Assembly: GCF_019061125.1 (NCBI RefSeq)
Contig: NZ_JAHQYI010000001.1
Location: 310,001 to 374,000, forward strand
DNA from: Microbacterium sp. NC79
Lineage (GTDB): Bacteria > Actinomycetota > Actinomycetes > Actinomycetales > Microbacteriaceae
Direction: 5' to 3'
DNA length: 64,000 nt
A program made the translations under genes and the position numbers. Below are positions 27,745 through 36,645 of the stretch, one piece after another (the stretch's first letter is position 1; the number at the start of each line of letters is the position of its first letter). The notes beneath the pieces were generated by a model. It did no database searches. It worked only from the letters and a program-made list of their open reading frames with translations, and had not been told where the DNA came from.

Positions 27745-28608
27745 TTAACGCTCGAAGAGCGATTTCGACGGTGCAGGAGATGCGACGGCATCGGCGTCAG
27801 TGACGATAGCGGAACCACGGCAGAAGCCGCGCGCATCGGCTCCCGCAAGAAGCTGGGCGGGGTGAGGGCCGGCGGCCAAGAGTCGCGGCAACCACTCGGT
27901 CGGCAGTTCACTCGCCGATGCCGCCATCACCAGGTTGCCGAAACGGCGACCCTTGAGAACTTGCGCTTCGGCGAGCACAGCCACATGCGGCAGCACCGAC
28001 TGAATTGTCGCGAGCTGCCCGCGCGCGAACGCGAGCCCAGGCGCATCGGCGACGTTTACCAGCAGTACCCCGTCGGCGCGCAGAAGTCCCGCCGCCGCGC
28101 GATAGAACTCGACAGACGTGAGGTGCGCAGGCGTGCGCGCTCCCGAATAGACGTCGCTGACGAGCAGATCGACATCTCCGGTCATGGAAGCGGGCAATCG
28201 CCTGAGGCCCGCACGGGCATCACCAATGCGCACACGAATCTGCGCGTCACGATTCAGCGGAAGATTTTCACGCACCAAGTCCCACAGGGGCTGCTCAAGC
28301 TCAATAACCTGCTGACGCGAACCCGGCCGCGTCGCCGCCACATACCGCGGAATGGTGAGTGCGCCGCCGCCGAGGTGCACGGCCGTGATCGGAGCCCCCT
28401 TGTCGCGGAACACATCGATCACCGCACCCATGCGCGCAACGTATTCAAAGTGAAGGTGGGTGGGATCGGCCAGGTCGACGTGCGACTGCGGCGTTTCGCC
28501 AACCATCAGCTCGAACCCCGAGACGTATGGTGACACGATGACCTGCGCCGTGGTTCCGTCGCTCAAGGCGGCAGACGGAACCGTGGCCTCCTGACGCTGA
28601 CGGCCCAC
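27745..28608 (-). CDS. Spermidine synthase-like (aminopropyltransferase-fold) protein
   Basis: A 287-residue class-I methyltransferase fold related to polyamine aminopropyltransferases. The nucleotide-binding loop is HLGGGALTIPRYV, followed by the acidic strand-end VIELEQPLWDLVREN, then RIGDARAGLRRLP and DLLVSDVYSGARTP. The family's catalytic GGGDG is replaced by GGGALT, so classic spermidine synthase activity is doubtful. GTG 28608 is chosen because it overlaps the DUF523 stop (TAGTG); a longer opening to 28749 would run inside that gene. Co-transcribed with DUF523. Confidence 0.75.
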   Translation of the reverse strand: MGRQRQEATVPSAALSDGTTAQVIVSPYVSGFELMVGETPQSHVDLADPTHLHFEYVARMGAVIDVFRDKGAPITAVHLGGGALTIPRYVAATRPGSRQQVIELEQPLWDLVRENLPLNRDAQIRVRIGDARAGLRRLPASMTGDVDLLVSDVYSGARTPAHLTSVEFYRAAAGLLRADGVLLVNVADAPGLAFARGQLATIQSVLPHVAVLAEAQVLKGRRFGNLVMAASASELPTEWLPRLLAAGPHPAQLLAGADARGFCRGSAIVTDADAVASPAPSKSLFER

Positions 28609-29087
28609 TATGCGCTCGCTTGCGGGGCGGAGACGCCGCGACGCACCGTGATGGTGAGGCCGCGGCGAGAGAGAGCGGCGGCCGTTACGCCATTGCCATC
28701 GATGAGCGCGCCGCTGAATGACCCGTCGTAGATCCGGCCGCAACCGCATGAGGGGCTGCGGTCCTGCAAAATCGCGTGCGTTGCGCCAAGCGCAACAGCC
28801 GCATCCGCGACGCGTTCGGCGCCGGCAACGAACTCCGCGGTAACGTCGCCGCCGGTGTTTGTCACGACACGCGCTGTGCCATCGAGCACAGCGGAACCAT
28901 CACCGCCGACGATTTCTGCGGCAGGTCGAGGGGTGGGTAACTCGCCAAGCACTTCGGCGCACAGCGGGATCATCTCGCCACGCTGAACCGCGGCGACAAT
29001 CTCCGCATCCGGTTTCGCGCGCCCGTCATAACGGCACGCGGCACCCGCCAAACAGGCCGACACAATCGTGCGGGTTGATTCAGTCAT
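28608..29087 (-). CDS. DUF523 family protein
   Basis: A 159-residue protein with the DUF523 signature: SACLAGAACRYDG near the N-terminus, ALGATHAILQDRSPSCGCGRIYDGS in the second half. The four conserved cysteines suggest metal or Fe-S binding. Start ATG 29087 has GGAGG upstream. It is first in a two-gene unit with the spermidine-synthase-like gene (1-nt overlap). Function not established. Confidence 0.85.
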   Translation of the reverse strand: MTESTRTIVSACLAGAACRYDGRAKPDAEIVAAVQRGEMIPLCAEVLGELPTPRPAAEIVGGDGSAVLDGTARVVTNTGGDVTAEFVAGAERVADAAVALGATHAILQDRSPSCGCGRIYDGSFSGALIDGNGVTAAALSRRGLTITVRRGVSAPQASA

Positions 29088-29132
29088 CGCTTTGCCTCCA
29101 CGATCCAGCCTACGCCGGGGCAGAATAGCCTC

Positions 29133-29972
29133 ATGACGCGTGAACTCGAGGCTGGATCGGTCGTACTCCTTACTGGTGCTGGGATGGGCATGGGGGAGCT
29201 CTACGCGCACCGTGCTGCCCAAACGGGAGCGGCAGGCATCGCGTTGTGGGACATCAACCGTGAGCAGGTCGAACGTGTTGCCGCTGATCTCACGAAGCGC
29301 GGCGTGACGGCGCGGGCATACGTCGTCAACATCGCCGACCGGGAGGCCGTGGCGCAGGTTGCCGAGCAGACCCTCGCTGACTTTGGGCACGTTGATGTGC
29401 TGATCAATAACGCGGGAGTTGTGCGCGGTAAGCGGTTCTGGGAGCACGACAGTGAACGTGACATTGAGTTCACGATGCAGGTCAATGCCCTCGCCCCGAT
29501 GTGGATTACCCGGGCTTTTCTGCCCAGCATGATGACGCGTGGCCACCGTGCGCGGATCCTCAACATTGCGTCAGCTGCGGGCACCCTCGCGAACCCAGGC
29601 ATGAGCGTCTACGCCTCCAGTAAATGGTCCATGATCGGTTGGAGTGAATCGCTGCGCCTCGAACTGGAAGCCGATGACCACCCGCAGATTACGGTGACCA
29701 CGTTTTGCCCGAGCTACATCTCGACTGGCATGTTCGCCGGTGCGCGCGGCCCGCTCCTGACGCCCATCATGACGCCGGAAAAGGCAGTCACCGCCGCATG
29801 GAACGGCATGATGGCAGGCACCCCCATGGTCACTCGACCGTGGACAGTCAAGCTTGCCATGGCGCTTCGTGGTGTGCTCCCGACGCGCGCATGGGATGTG
29901 ATCGCCAGGCGCGTGTTTCATGTCTACTCGTCAATGGACAAGTTCACCGGACGCCCGGGTAGCGCCAGCTAA
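29133..29972 (+). CDS. Short-chain dehydrogenase/reductase
   Basis: The 279-residue classical SDR has the cofactor motif LTGAGMGMGEL (13-23), NNAG (92-95) and the catalytic residues S147, Y160 and K164 (SVYASSKWS). Cofactor preference leans to NAD because an acidic residue (D40 in LWDIN) ends strand 2. The C-terminal extension VKLAMALRGVLPTRAWDVI resembles membrane-associated retinol/steroid-type SDRs. It probably reduces a lipophilic carbonyl, substrate unknown. A CAGAAT box lies 6 nt before the ATG. Its stop overlaps the AI-2E-family gene tail to tail by 4 nt. Confidence 0.88.
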   Translation: MTRELEAGSVVLLTGAGMGMGELYAHRAAQTGAAGIALWDINREQVERVAADLTKRGVTARAYVVNIADREAVAQVAEQTLADFGHVDVLINNAGVVRGKRFWEHDSERDIEFTMQVNALAPMWITRAFLPSMMTRGHRARILNIASAAGTLANPGMSVYASSKWSMIGWSESLRLELEADDHPQITVTTFCPSYISTGMFAGARGPLLTPIMTPEKAVTAAWNGMMAGTPMVTRPWTVKLAMALRGVLPTRAWDVIARRVFHVYSSMDKFTGRPGSAS

Positions 29973-31147
29973 ATCTTCTGGTTCTGCTTCGGGATCCACA
30001 CCTGCTGGATCACGATCAGAATGGCGGCCGCGATCGGGATGGCAATGAACGCGCCGAGAAGGCCAAGCAGCGAGCCGCCAGCGACAGCGCCGATCACGAC
30101 GAGGGGCGCCGGCACGGCCACGGCCTTGTTCATTACGCGCGGAGTCAGCACGTATGCCTCGATCTGCATATAGACGAAATAGACGAGCGCAAAGATGAGT
30201 GCGGCCATTGGATTCGCGAGCAACGCAATGACGCTCGCGATACCCCAAAACAGCACGGTTCCGATCATCGGGATGATGGTGATGCAGAACGCAATGACGC
30301 CCATGAGTACTGCGAACGGTAGCTGAAGAATGAGAAAGAGCACGGCTGTGAAGGCCGCATTCATGGCGGCCAGAATGACCATGCCACCCACATAAGATCC
30401 GGTGGAACTCATCACTTGCTCGGCCAGGTCGTTGACCCGCTCACGCGAGCGCGCCGCCACGAGCTGCACCATCGAGTTCTTCATTTGTGGCAGGGTCGCG
30501 ACGAAGTAAATCGACAGGACAAGAACGATGATGAGGCCGGACGTCAGGTTGATCAGCGAAGCGCCCGTCTGTAACGCGCCACCGCCAATGGCCGCGATGT
30601 TTGCGGGATCGGTGATGAAAGCCTGAATCTGCGCCACGAAGGTGCCAAGCCCATCGTCAAAGAATTCGTTAAGCGTCGCGTAGAGATCGCTTGCCCGAAA
30701 GTCTTTAATCATCGTCGGGATGTAGCCGATGAACACCATGAGCTGGGTAGCGAAGGTGGGGATGACAACGCCGAGCACACCGGCACCGACCGCAAGGAGG
30801 CCGACCATGGTGGCCACGACGCTCCAGGTGCGCGACCAACCGAGCTTTTGCAGGCGTCGCACGATGGGTTGGAGCCCGAGAGCGATAAAGATCGCGAAGA
30901 CGATGTAGATGATGACGCTGGTCAGATCGCGAATGGCGAAGCCGAGCACCAGCGCGCCGAGGGCACCGAGGGTCAGCAGAAAGCCGGTACGAAACGGGTT
31001 CGACAGACCCCACTGGCGGCTCTGCCCGGCGGGCAGTGCATCGGACAGTGCGACCTCTTCTGTCTGCTGCTTCGTCAACGCTGGTTGCGTGAGGGTCGTT
31101 GCCGCTGGTTCCGGCACAGCCGGTTCTGGCGCCTTCGAATCTGACAT
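29969..31147 (-). CDS. AI-2E family transporter
   Basis: The 392-residue membrane protein has an N-terminal cytoplasmic tail rich in Pro/Ala/Glu (1-~50) and about eight helices. Family-typical segments are IVYIVFAIFIALGLQPIVRRL, then the extended loop (PTMIKDFRASDLYATLNEFF), and the C-terminal PRVMNKAVAVPAPLVVIGAV. Members export signal molecules or act as sodium/proton exchangers; the cargo is unknown. ATG 31147 is used because GGAG lies just upstream; a longer frame to 31195 is unsupported. It follows a small SHOCT-domain gene by 67 nt on the same strand. Confidence 0.87.
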   Translation of the reverse strand: MSDSKAPEPAVPEPAATTLTQPALTKQQTEEVALSDALPAGQSRQWGLSNPFRTGFLLTLGALGALVLGFAIRDLTSVIIYIVFAIFIALGLQPIVRRLQKLGWSRTWSVVATMVGLLAVGAGVLGVVIPTFATQLMVFIGYIPTMIKDFRASDLYATLNEFFDDGLGTFVAQIQAFITDPANIAAIGGGALQTGASLINLTSGLIIVLVLSIYFVATLPQMKNSMVQLVAARSRERVNDLAEQVMSSTGSYVGGMVILAAMNAAFTAVLFLILQLPFAVLMGVIAFCITIIPMIGTVLFWGIASVIALLANPMAALIFALVYFVYMQIEAYVLTPRVMNKAVAVPAPLVVIGAVAGGSLLGLLGAFIAIPIAAAILIVIQQVWIPKQNQKI

Positions 31148-31214
31148 GAGGAGCCTTTCGCAGTGGTGGCCGATAGTGATGAAACTACCGGCCACGCATA
31201 AGACGGGGGAAACG

Positions 31215-31613
31215 TTAGACCGAGGAGAGAGCGTTCTTTTTCAGTGCGGCGTACTCCTCAGCCGTGATGTCACCGGCCTCCAACAGGGCTTTCGCGCGCG
31301 CAATCTGGTCGACGGGAGCGTTGCCAGCGACCTCGCGAATGTATGAGTCTGCGGCGTTCTGCGCAGCCTTTTGTTGCTCTTGTGAACGCTTCGCCATACC
31401 GGGGCCGCGCGCGATCAGGTAGACGAGGGTGGAGAGGAACGGCACGAAGACAAGAAAGACGAACCAGATCGCCTTCTGCCAGCCCTTGATCGTGTGATCG
31501 CGGAAGAGATCCACGATCACCGAAATCACGGCCATGAGAGCCGTGATGAAGACGAAAGCCGTGAGGCAAATCAGTACAAGATTCCAGAACCAAGACCAGA
31601 TGTCGCCGAGCAT
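31215..31613 (-). CDS. PLDc_N / SHOCT domain small membrane protein
   Basis: A 132-residue protein with two helices (about 5-35 and 45-68; the second, FVFLVFVPFLSTLVYLIARG, is PLDc_N-like). A helical linker follows, then a C-terminal SHOCT motif: IARAKALLEAGDITAEEYAA. The ribosome site GGAGG precedes the ATG by 5 nt. SHOCT segments mediate oligomerisation; no enzyme domain is present. Upstream partner of the AI-2E-family gene. Confidence 0.82.
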   Translation of the reverse strand: MLGDIWSWFWNLVLICLTAFVFITALMAVISVIVDLFRDHTIKGWQKAIWFVFLVFVPFLSTLVYLIARGPGMAKRSQEQQKAAQNAADSYIREVAGNAPVDQIARAKALLEAGDITAEEYAALKKNALSSV

Positions 31614-31734
31614 GGGGATCCTCCAAATTGAGATGGTGTGACGCGGGTTTTGTTCTCAAGGTATGACAAGCACGCCCCCCACGCATAGACTCAACCCAAA
31701 TCGTGACTCGGTCGCGCACGCTGCAAGGAGTGAA

Positions 31735-32754
31735 ATGTCGAACTCTGTGCCCACGGTCGAAAGGTCGCCAGCGCAGCGCCCCGCGAGGACAAGCCGCGTG
31801 CGGACAGTATTTTCGGCCGTCTGCCTCACGCTCGCGGTACTCATCGCACCGGTGATTGTGACATCGACGGCTGCCGGTATCGCCCTCACTAATACCGACC
31901 GATTTGTCGACACTTTTGCGCCAGTGGCCACCGACCCGGAGTTGCAGGCCGTCGTGTCGCAAACGCTCGGCGACGCCGCCGTTGAAGCGGTCGCGCAACA
32001 TGATCCGGCAGGCGCGCTCGAGCGCTATTTGAAAGATTCGGGGGCATCCCAAGCCGTACAGTTGAGCGCTCGCCTGCTCGGCGCCTACGCAGTTCAGGGG
32101 CTGGAGACCGCGGCCCGCGAAAACATTGACACGTTCGTCTCCTCAGAAAACTTCGCCACGCTGTGGGCTGCATCGCTCAGTACCGTGCATCGAACGCTGG
32201 TCGGTGCGGTTGCCGACGAGGCCGATGATGCCCTGTTGCGGTTGGATGCTGACGGAACCATGTGGCTGAACTCGACGGTGGTTGCGCAGGCGGCTGTCGA
32301 CTTTGTGGAGCCCCGATCGTCAACGATCGCCGGCTTTATCCCCACCGAGAACATTGCCGACGTCAAGCTCGCCCAGGATCCAGCGTTCGCGCAGGTGCGC
32401 ACGATCGCACGATCCGTGCCGTTGCTCATTACGGTTCCGCTGGCCGTTGGCGTCATTCTCCTTGCGGCTGGTGTCGTACTCGCGCAGCGCAGATGGCGTG
32501 CGCTGGCGTGGACGGCCGGTGCCGCGAGCCTGGTGATCGCGCTCTTTGGGGTGGTGGTTGGCAGCATCAGCATGGCCGCCGATACGCCGCAGCGAGCGGT
32601 GATCGGCGCCTTTGTCGTGCAGGTGCAGGAGCTTATCTCGGGGCCAGCCATCGTTGTCGCGCTGATCCTCGCCGTGGCGACCCTGGCCGGAAGCGCTGGC
32701 GCCCTGATTGTGCGCAAAGCGACGCCGAGGGACGCCGCGCCTGTCGAGATCTGA
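31735..32754 (+). CDS. Membrane protein of unknown function, four predicted helices
   Basis: A 339-residue protein starting at ATG 31735, with AAGGAG upstream; in-frame ATG 31663 would add 24 unremarkable residues. One helix lies near residues 23-47 (VFSAVCLTLAVLIAPVIVTS). An extracellular domain of about 180 residues follows (TDRFVDTFAPVATDPELQAVV, AAVDFVEPRSSTIAGFIP). Three closely spaced helices lie at the C-terminus (about 225-330). This one-plus-three layout is seen in uncharacterised actinobacterial envelope proteins. Divergent from the SHOCT gene. Confidence 0.7.
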   Translation: MSNSVPTVERSPAQRPARTSRVRTVFSAVCLTLAVLIAPVIVTSTAAGIALTNTDRFVDTFAPVATDPELQAVVSQTLGDAAVEAVAQHDPAGALERYLKDSGASQAVQLSARLLGAYAVQGLETAARENIDTFVSSENFATLWAASLSTVHRTLVGAVADEADDALLRLDADGTMWLNSTVVAQAAVDFVEPRSSTIAGFIPTENIADVKLAQDPAFAQVRTIARSVPLLITVPLAVGVILLAAGVVLAQRRWRALAWTAGAASLVIALFGVVVGSISMAADTPQRAVIGAFVVQVQELISGPAIVVALILAVATLAGSAGALIVRKATPRDAAPVEI

Positions 32755-32942
32755 GAGAGTCCCCGAACCCACCCTCGCTACTCACTCGGCGCCCGGTAAT
32801 GCGGGGTGCGAATTACGCGGTGACATGTCTCGGTGCTGGGCGTACCCGGTACAGAGGGTAGGAGTGCCCGTTCTCCGTTGACAGTGGCCGATGTGCCCGT
32901 CGGCCGCGGGTTGGCGCCCGCCGCGAGTAGCTACCTGCTGTC

Positions 32943-33410
32943 TCAGCTATCGACGAGCTCGCTCGTCCAGTTCGCCTCCTGAATCACGGTGTCGAGTTCG
33001 CGCAATTGCTGTGCGACATCATCAATTTCGCGGCGCAGCGCAGGCACGTCGATCGCAATGACCTGGCGCAGTTCAGACCGCATCTGCCTGTGATAGTCAG
33101 CTCCGGTGATCGCGGATTGTGCGGCACCACTCAACACGCTGTGGCGAAGCTTGAGCATGTCGCGCGCCGCCAGCGCCGACGTCATCGAGCGGCCGTCCTT
33201 GAGCGTGAGTGAGGCATTCGTGAGGTTGATCGCGGCAATCAACGACTGCAAGCGATCGATGGTTTCGCCCGCTTCAGTGAGGAGGGCGGTGGCGTCTTCA
33301 GAGGGTTCTTCGCCCTCTTGGAAACGCACGTTTGCATGAATTCTTTCGCGCAATTGTGCAACGCGCTTTTGCAGATCTCCGCGGAGGGAAAGTGCTTCGG
33401 CTAACCGCAT
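32943..33410 (-). CDS. DIP1984 family protein
   Basis: The 155-residue helical protein matches the DIP1984 (septicolysin-like) family: MRLAEALSLRGDLQKRVAQL at the start, NVRFQEGEEPSEDATALL, then INLTNASLTLKDGRSMTSAL and DYHRQMRSELRQV. AAAGGA precedes ATG 33410. The name septicolysin comes from an early, poorly supported toxin link, so function is best called unknown. A longer frame upstream to 33542 covers non-coding sequence. Confidence 0.85.
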   Translation of the reverse strand: MRLAEALSLRGDLQKRVAQLRERIHANVRFQEGEEPSEDATALLTEAGETIDRLQSLIAAINLTNASLTLKDGRSMTSALAARDMLKLRHSVLSGAAQSAITGADYHRQMRSELRQVIAIDVPALRREIDDVAQQLRELDTVIQEANWTSELVDS

Positions 33411-33561
33411 GTCATTCCTTTCGATGCCGCTGTCTGCATAGTGAAACACGGAACCTGTTGTGAGGGAAGTTCGGGTGCGGCGGTTGGGCAGGCGTCGTGC
33501 CGTTCTGCTCATATGAGCGGTGTAACCGGTCTTGCTGTGCACGCAAGCGCGAGGACTCAGT

Positions 33562-33591
33562 TTGACATTGGGCGACCAATATCGTCATAAT
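33562..33591 (+). promoter_or_regulatory. Near-consensus promoter TTGACA - 18 nt - CATAAT
   Basis: The -35 TTGACA (33562-33567) is perfect and the -10 CATAAT (33586-33591) has five of six consensus bases. It is the strongest sigma-70-like promoter seen in the window. The predicted transcript start falls on the ATG at 33598. Confidence 0.75.
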
Positions 33592-33597
33592 CTGCAC

Positions 33598-33699
33598 ATG
33601 ACTAACAACGCATTTCCTGTGTCCGCCGTGGAGGCGAACGGGACGACTGGCATGATGATGGCCGGTCGCGTTGCTACGTATTGCCGAATGTGTCGCTAA
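33598..33699 (+). CDS. Putative leaderless 33-residue small ORF
   Basis: ATG 33598 lies exactly 6 nt after the CATAAT box, so the mRNA would begin with the start codon. The product has 33 residues, with three consecutive Met near the middle and two Cys in the last five (CRMCR). It has no membrane segment. It could be a leader peptide controlling the PhoB-type gene 190 nt downstream, or a free-standing small protein. Coding is not proved: composition alone is not decisive. The exact promoter-start geometry shared with many other genes here is the main support. Confidence 0.45.
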   Translation: MTNNAFPVSAVEANGTTGMMMAGRVATYCRMCR

Positions 33700-33889
33700 A
33701 CCAGTAGCCCTTCGCTTGGTTCATCCTCCGCTATTCGCCTGAGTTGCATGAACCCCCGCGCTCGCTCGCTACCCCTCACCTGGGATTCGTCTGAGTTGAC
33801 CGCGTACACCGGCCCGTTGGCCACTCGCAAAAAACATCATCTGAGATCGACGTTCTCGTCGTCGACTCCACCCCTCAAGGATTTTCCTC

Positions 33890-34639
33890 ATGTCGAACGC
33901 AACCCTTCTCGCTCCCGTTCAGACCGCACGCTCAGCTCACACGATTGCCCGCCCGGTTAGCCCGGCCGCCCGTGTAGCGGCACCCGCTCAGCCCGCACAG
34001 CCTCCCGTCGCCGCACGCCCCGAGCCCGCCGTGCCCGCTGGTTCCGAAGCCCGCGGCTTCGCCCTGTACGTCGGTATCGACGAGCAGAAGGCAGCCCAGG
34101 CCGGTGTCTCACTCGGCATTCTCGTCGACGCGTTGCGCCGCACGCTTGCTGACCTGGCTCCCGCCGCACAGACGTACGCGACGGTTGCCCTCGCGCCGGT
34201 TGCCGCAGGTGGCCGTGACGTCGACGTTGTTCGCCTCGCTCTGCACGAGCCGAGCGCTGTTGCCCGCACCCGTCCCGAGCCGGTTGACGAGGACCTCGCA
34301 AGCCGTGTGATCGTCGATATCTCACGTAAGCGTGTCTTGATCGACGGTGAGTCGGCGAATTTCACCTACAAAGAGTTCGAACTGCTGCAGTACCTGGTGC
34401 TCCGCGAGGGGCGCACGATCGACCGCGCTGAGCTTGTCTCGTCGCTGTGGTCGGCTGGCTCAGAAGATGAGGCTCCTGGCGAGCGCACGATCGACGTGCA
34501 CGTTCGCCGCTTGCGCGCCAAGCTCGGGCGCTACGAAGACATCGTGCGCACGGTTCGTGGCATCGGATACCGCTTCGACCGCCACGCTGACGTCGTCATC
34601 CGCTACGGCACCGGAACACCATCGCCTGACCGCTTCTAA
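33890..34639 (+). CDS. Winged helix-turn-helix (OmpR/PhoB C-terminal type) regulator without receiver domain
   Basis: A 249-residue protein. The first ~60 residues are Ala/Pro-rich and disordered. A small alpha/beta part follows (GFALYVGIDEQKAAQAGVSL to DVVRLALHEP, about 55-125); it is not a response-regulator receiver since no phospho-acceptor Asp motif is seen. The C-terminal part (about 140-232) is a PhoB-type winged helix: FTYKEFELLQYLVLREGRTI, then ERTIDVHVRRLRAKLGRYED and VRGIGYRFD. It likely binds DNA constitutively or via an unknown signal. AAGGA precedes the ATG. A small leaderless ORF and a strong promoter lie upstream. Confidence 0.83.
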   Translation: MSNATLLAPVQTARSAHTIARPVSPAARVAAPAQPAQPPVAARPEPAVPAGSEARGFALYVGIDEQKAAQAGVSLGILVDALRRTLADLAPAAQTYATVALAPVAAGGRDVDVVRLALHEPSAVARTRPEPVDEDLASRVIVDISRKRVLIDGESANFTYKEFELLQYLVLREGRTIDRAELVSSLWSAGSEDEAPGERTIDVHVRRLRAKLGRYEDIVRTVRGIGYRFDRHADVVIRYGTGTPSPDRF

Positions 34640-34795
34640 GCGTCGCGTGTGCATTCGCTTCGTCGCGTCGCGTTTGCATCGCGTTTAGACGTCGCCTCGA
34701 CAGTGCTTTGAGCCGTCGCGTCGACCTCGCTTCGATATGTCGCGTTGACAGCGACCGAGGCGGCCAATGTCAGCAGCCAGGGTTAATGTTGCCGC

Positions 34796-35779
34796 ATGAC
34801 CAGTTCGTCGTCGATGATGCGTGCGCGTCCCGAGCGACGACATCGACGACCCGCCCCACTGGTTCCGCTACCGACCGCACCGCGCATCGATAGCGTCTAT
34901 TGTCCACCGTTTCCGCTCGACTTTCGCCCCGTTGTGGGTATTCACCGTCGCGGATTCACCGATCCGACGATGCGGTGGGAGCACGATGTGTTGTGGCGTG
35001 CCGTGCGAACACCGGACGGCATCGGAACCATTGCCATGCGGCAAGAACATGGCACGATTCGGGCATCAGCCTGGGGGTCAGGTGCCACCTGGCTGATCGA
35101 CCAACTCCCGGCGCTGTGCGGCGCGGATGATGACGACGCCGGATTCGATGCGTCACGTCACCCCCTCATTGCCGACGCCGCCCGCCGCAACCCCGGCCTC
35201 CGCCTGGGGCGCTCAGACGTGCTGACCGACGTACTGATCAGCGCAATCTTGGAGCAGAAGGTGACCGCGCTACAGGCATTTCATGCGTGGCGCGATCTGA
35301 TTTATTGGCACGGCGAGCGTGCCCCGGGGCCACGCCGGCTGTGGGTCGCACCCGCCCTCGACACGTGGCGCACGATCCCCTCGTGGGATTGGCATCGAGC
35401 CGGTGTTGAACCGCCGCAATCCCGCGCAGCGGTGACGGCCGCTGCGAGCGGCATCGCCGATCGTCTGCATGCCGCAGTGGATGGGCAGGAGCGTGAACGA
35501 CTCCTGACGAGCGTGCGCGGCATCGGGGTATGGACGGCCGCCGAGGTGCGCATCCGTACATTCGGAGATGCCGATGCCGTGAGCTTCGGCGACTTCCATC
35601 TTGCCCACGAAGTGGGGTACGCCCTGACAGGGCAGCGCGTCGATGACGACGGTATGCGCGAACTCCTCGAACCGTGGGCAGGTCATCGGCAGCGCGTGAT
35701 TCGGCTGATCTTCGCCAGCGGCGTCGTTGAGCCGCGTCGAGCACCACGGCTTCACCCAGAAGACCATCGCGAAAGATAG
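34796..35779 (+). CDS. DNA-3-methyladenine glycosylase II-like protein (HhH-GPD, AlkA type)
   Basis: A 327-residue base-excision repair enzyme. The N-terminal ~40 residues are Arg-rich and poorly conserved. The HhH-GPD core has LISAILEQKVT (about 145-155), the helix-hairpin-helix VRGIGVWTAAEV (about 240-251) and the catalytic-Asp strand GDADAVSFGDFHL, where the Asp in SFGD is the expected nucleophile-activating residue. It removes alkylated bases in the cytoplasm. TAATGT lies 6 nt before the ATG (leaderless). Monocistronic; a later ATG at about 34815 is also possible. Confidence 0.85.
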   Translation: MTSSSSMMRARPERRHRRPAPLVPLPTAPRIDSVYCPPFPLDFRPVVGIHRRGFTDPTMRWEHDVLWRAVRTPDGIGTIAMRQEHGTIRASAWGSGATWLIDQLPALCGADDDDAGFDASRHPLIADAARRNPGLRLGRSDVLTDVLISAILEQKVTALQAFHAWRDLIYWHGERAPGPRRLWVAPALDTWRTIPSWDWHRAGVEPPQSRAAVTAAASGIADRLHAAVDGQERERLLTSVRGIGVWTAAEVRIRTFGDADAVSFGDFHLAHEVGYALTGQRVDDDGMRELLEPWAGHRQRVIRLIFASGVVEPRRAPRLHPEDHRER

Positions 35780-35824
35780 CGCTGCGGGCGCCGTGACCTC
35801 CTCCCGGCGGCGTACGCTGATGCC

Positions 35825-36025
35825 ATGTCTGCACGTACGGTCAGTGTCCTCATCTTCGTTGCCGTCGTGTGCGGCGGCATCCTGTTTGGCGCCATTCTGC
35901 AAAACATCCTCCTCGGCCTTGTGCTTGGGCTCCTGCTAGCGACGGGCTACGCGCTGGCTCGCGCATCGTGGAAGCGCCGTGACACCGGCATTTACGACGA
36001 AGAAGATAACGGCGCCGAAATCTAG
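35825..36025 (+). CDS. Small membrane protein, two helices
   Basis: A 66-residue protein with hydrophobic segments at about 6-24 and 27-46, then a basic stretch (RASWKRRD) and an acidic tail ending DEEDNGAEI. TACGCT lies exactly 6 nt before the ATG, so it is likely leaderless. No family recognised. Confidence 0.65.
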   Translation: MSARTVSVLIFVAVVCGGILFGAILQNILLGLVLGLLLATGYALARASWKRRDTGIYDEEDNGAEI

Positions 36026-36102
36026 CCGCCGAGACCATTGCGCCGACGGCGCACAAGGCGCACACTGTGAACGCTTCATTTTCTGTCGATGTGGAGGCGC
36101 TC

Positions 36103-36513
36103 ATGCCGAGTTTGAACCCGTATTTGTCGTTCCGCGACAACACCCGCGAGGCGATGGAGTTCTACCAGTCTGTGTTGGGTGGTGAGCTCGATGTGATGAC
36201 GTTTGAAAACTTCGAGATGCCGCACGATCCGGCCGAAAATAACCTCATCATGCACGCGCAATTGACGACCCCAGACGGATTCGTGCTGATGGCTTCTGAC
36301 ACACCCTCCACGATGGAGTATGTGGCACCAGCGGGCTTCTCCGTGTCACTCGGTGGTGAAGACGAGGCGAAGTTCCGGGGGTTCTGGGAAGGTCTGGCAG
36401 ACGGCGGAACCATCACCATGCCGCTATCCGCACCCGAATGGGGCGGATTATTCGGCATGCTTGTTGACCGTTTCGGCGTGCCCTGGATGATGTCGATTTC
36501 GCCAAGCGAGTAG
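36103..36513 (+). CDS. VOC family protein (PhnB/glyoxalase-like)
   Basis: The 136-residue protein has the PhnB-type VOC pattern: NPYLSFRDNTREAMEFYQSV at the N-terminus, IMHAQLTTPDGFVLMASD in the middle, and WGGLFGMLVDRFGVPWMMS at the end. Such proteins are dimeric metal-binding or resistance-type folds of uncertain substrate. ATG 36103 is favoured by GGAGG 5-6 nt upstream; a GTG at 36067 would add 12 residues. Confidence 0.85.
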   Translation: MPSLNPYLSFRDNTREAMEFYQSVLGGELDVMTFENFEMPHDPAENNLIMHAQLTTPDGFVLMASDTPSTMEYVAPAGFSVSLGGEDEAKFRGFWEGLADGGTITMPLSAPEWGGLFGMLVDRFGVPWMMSISPSE

Positions 36514-36645
36514 TCCCCGCGTCAATCACGACGACGGATCCCGCTGCCCTCAGCGCAACAACGCGAGAGCCGCGGGAATCCGGGGTTTTCCTGGTTTCCG
36601 GCGCGCTCGAACACCAATGTCGGTGGCCACTCATAGCGTGGGGGT

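Larger units (their letters stand above)
33411..33889. other. 479-nt spacer with a strong promoter and a small ORF
   Basis: No gene above 60 codons. It contains the TTGACA/CATAAT promoter and the 33-codon ORF listed separately. Past these are TCTGAGTTG-like and TCTGAGAT-like near-repeats (33734, 33788, 33840) and a small hairpin (TCGACG/CGTCGA, about 33847-33864) before the AAGGA ribosome site of the wHTH gene. The 190 nt between the small ORF and that gene could hold a regulated leader. Confidence 0.5.

Noticed and set aside
27745..28749. Longer start for the spermidine-synthase-like gene at 28749
   Set aside because: The extra 47 codons are Arg-rich shadow of DUF523; GTG 28608 overlaps the DUF523 stop in the usual way.
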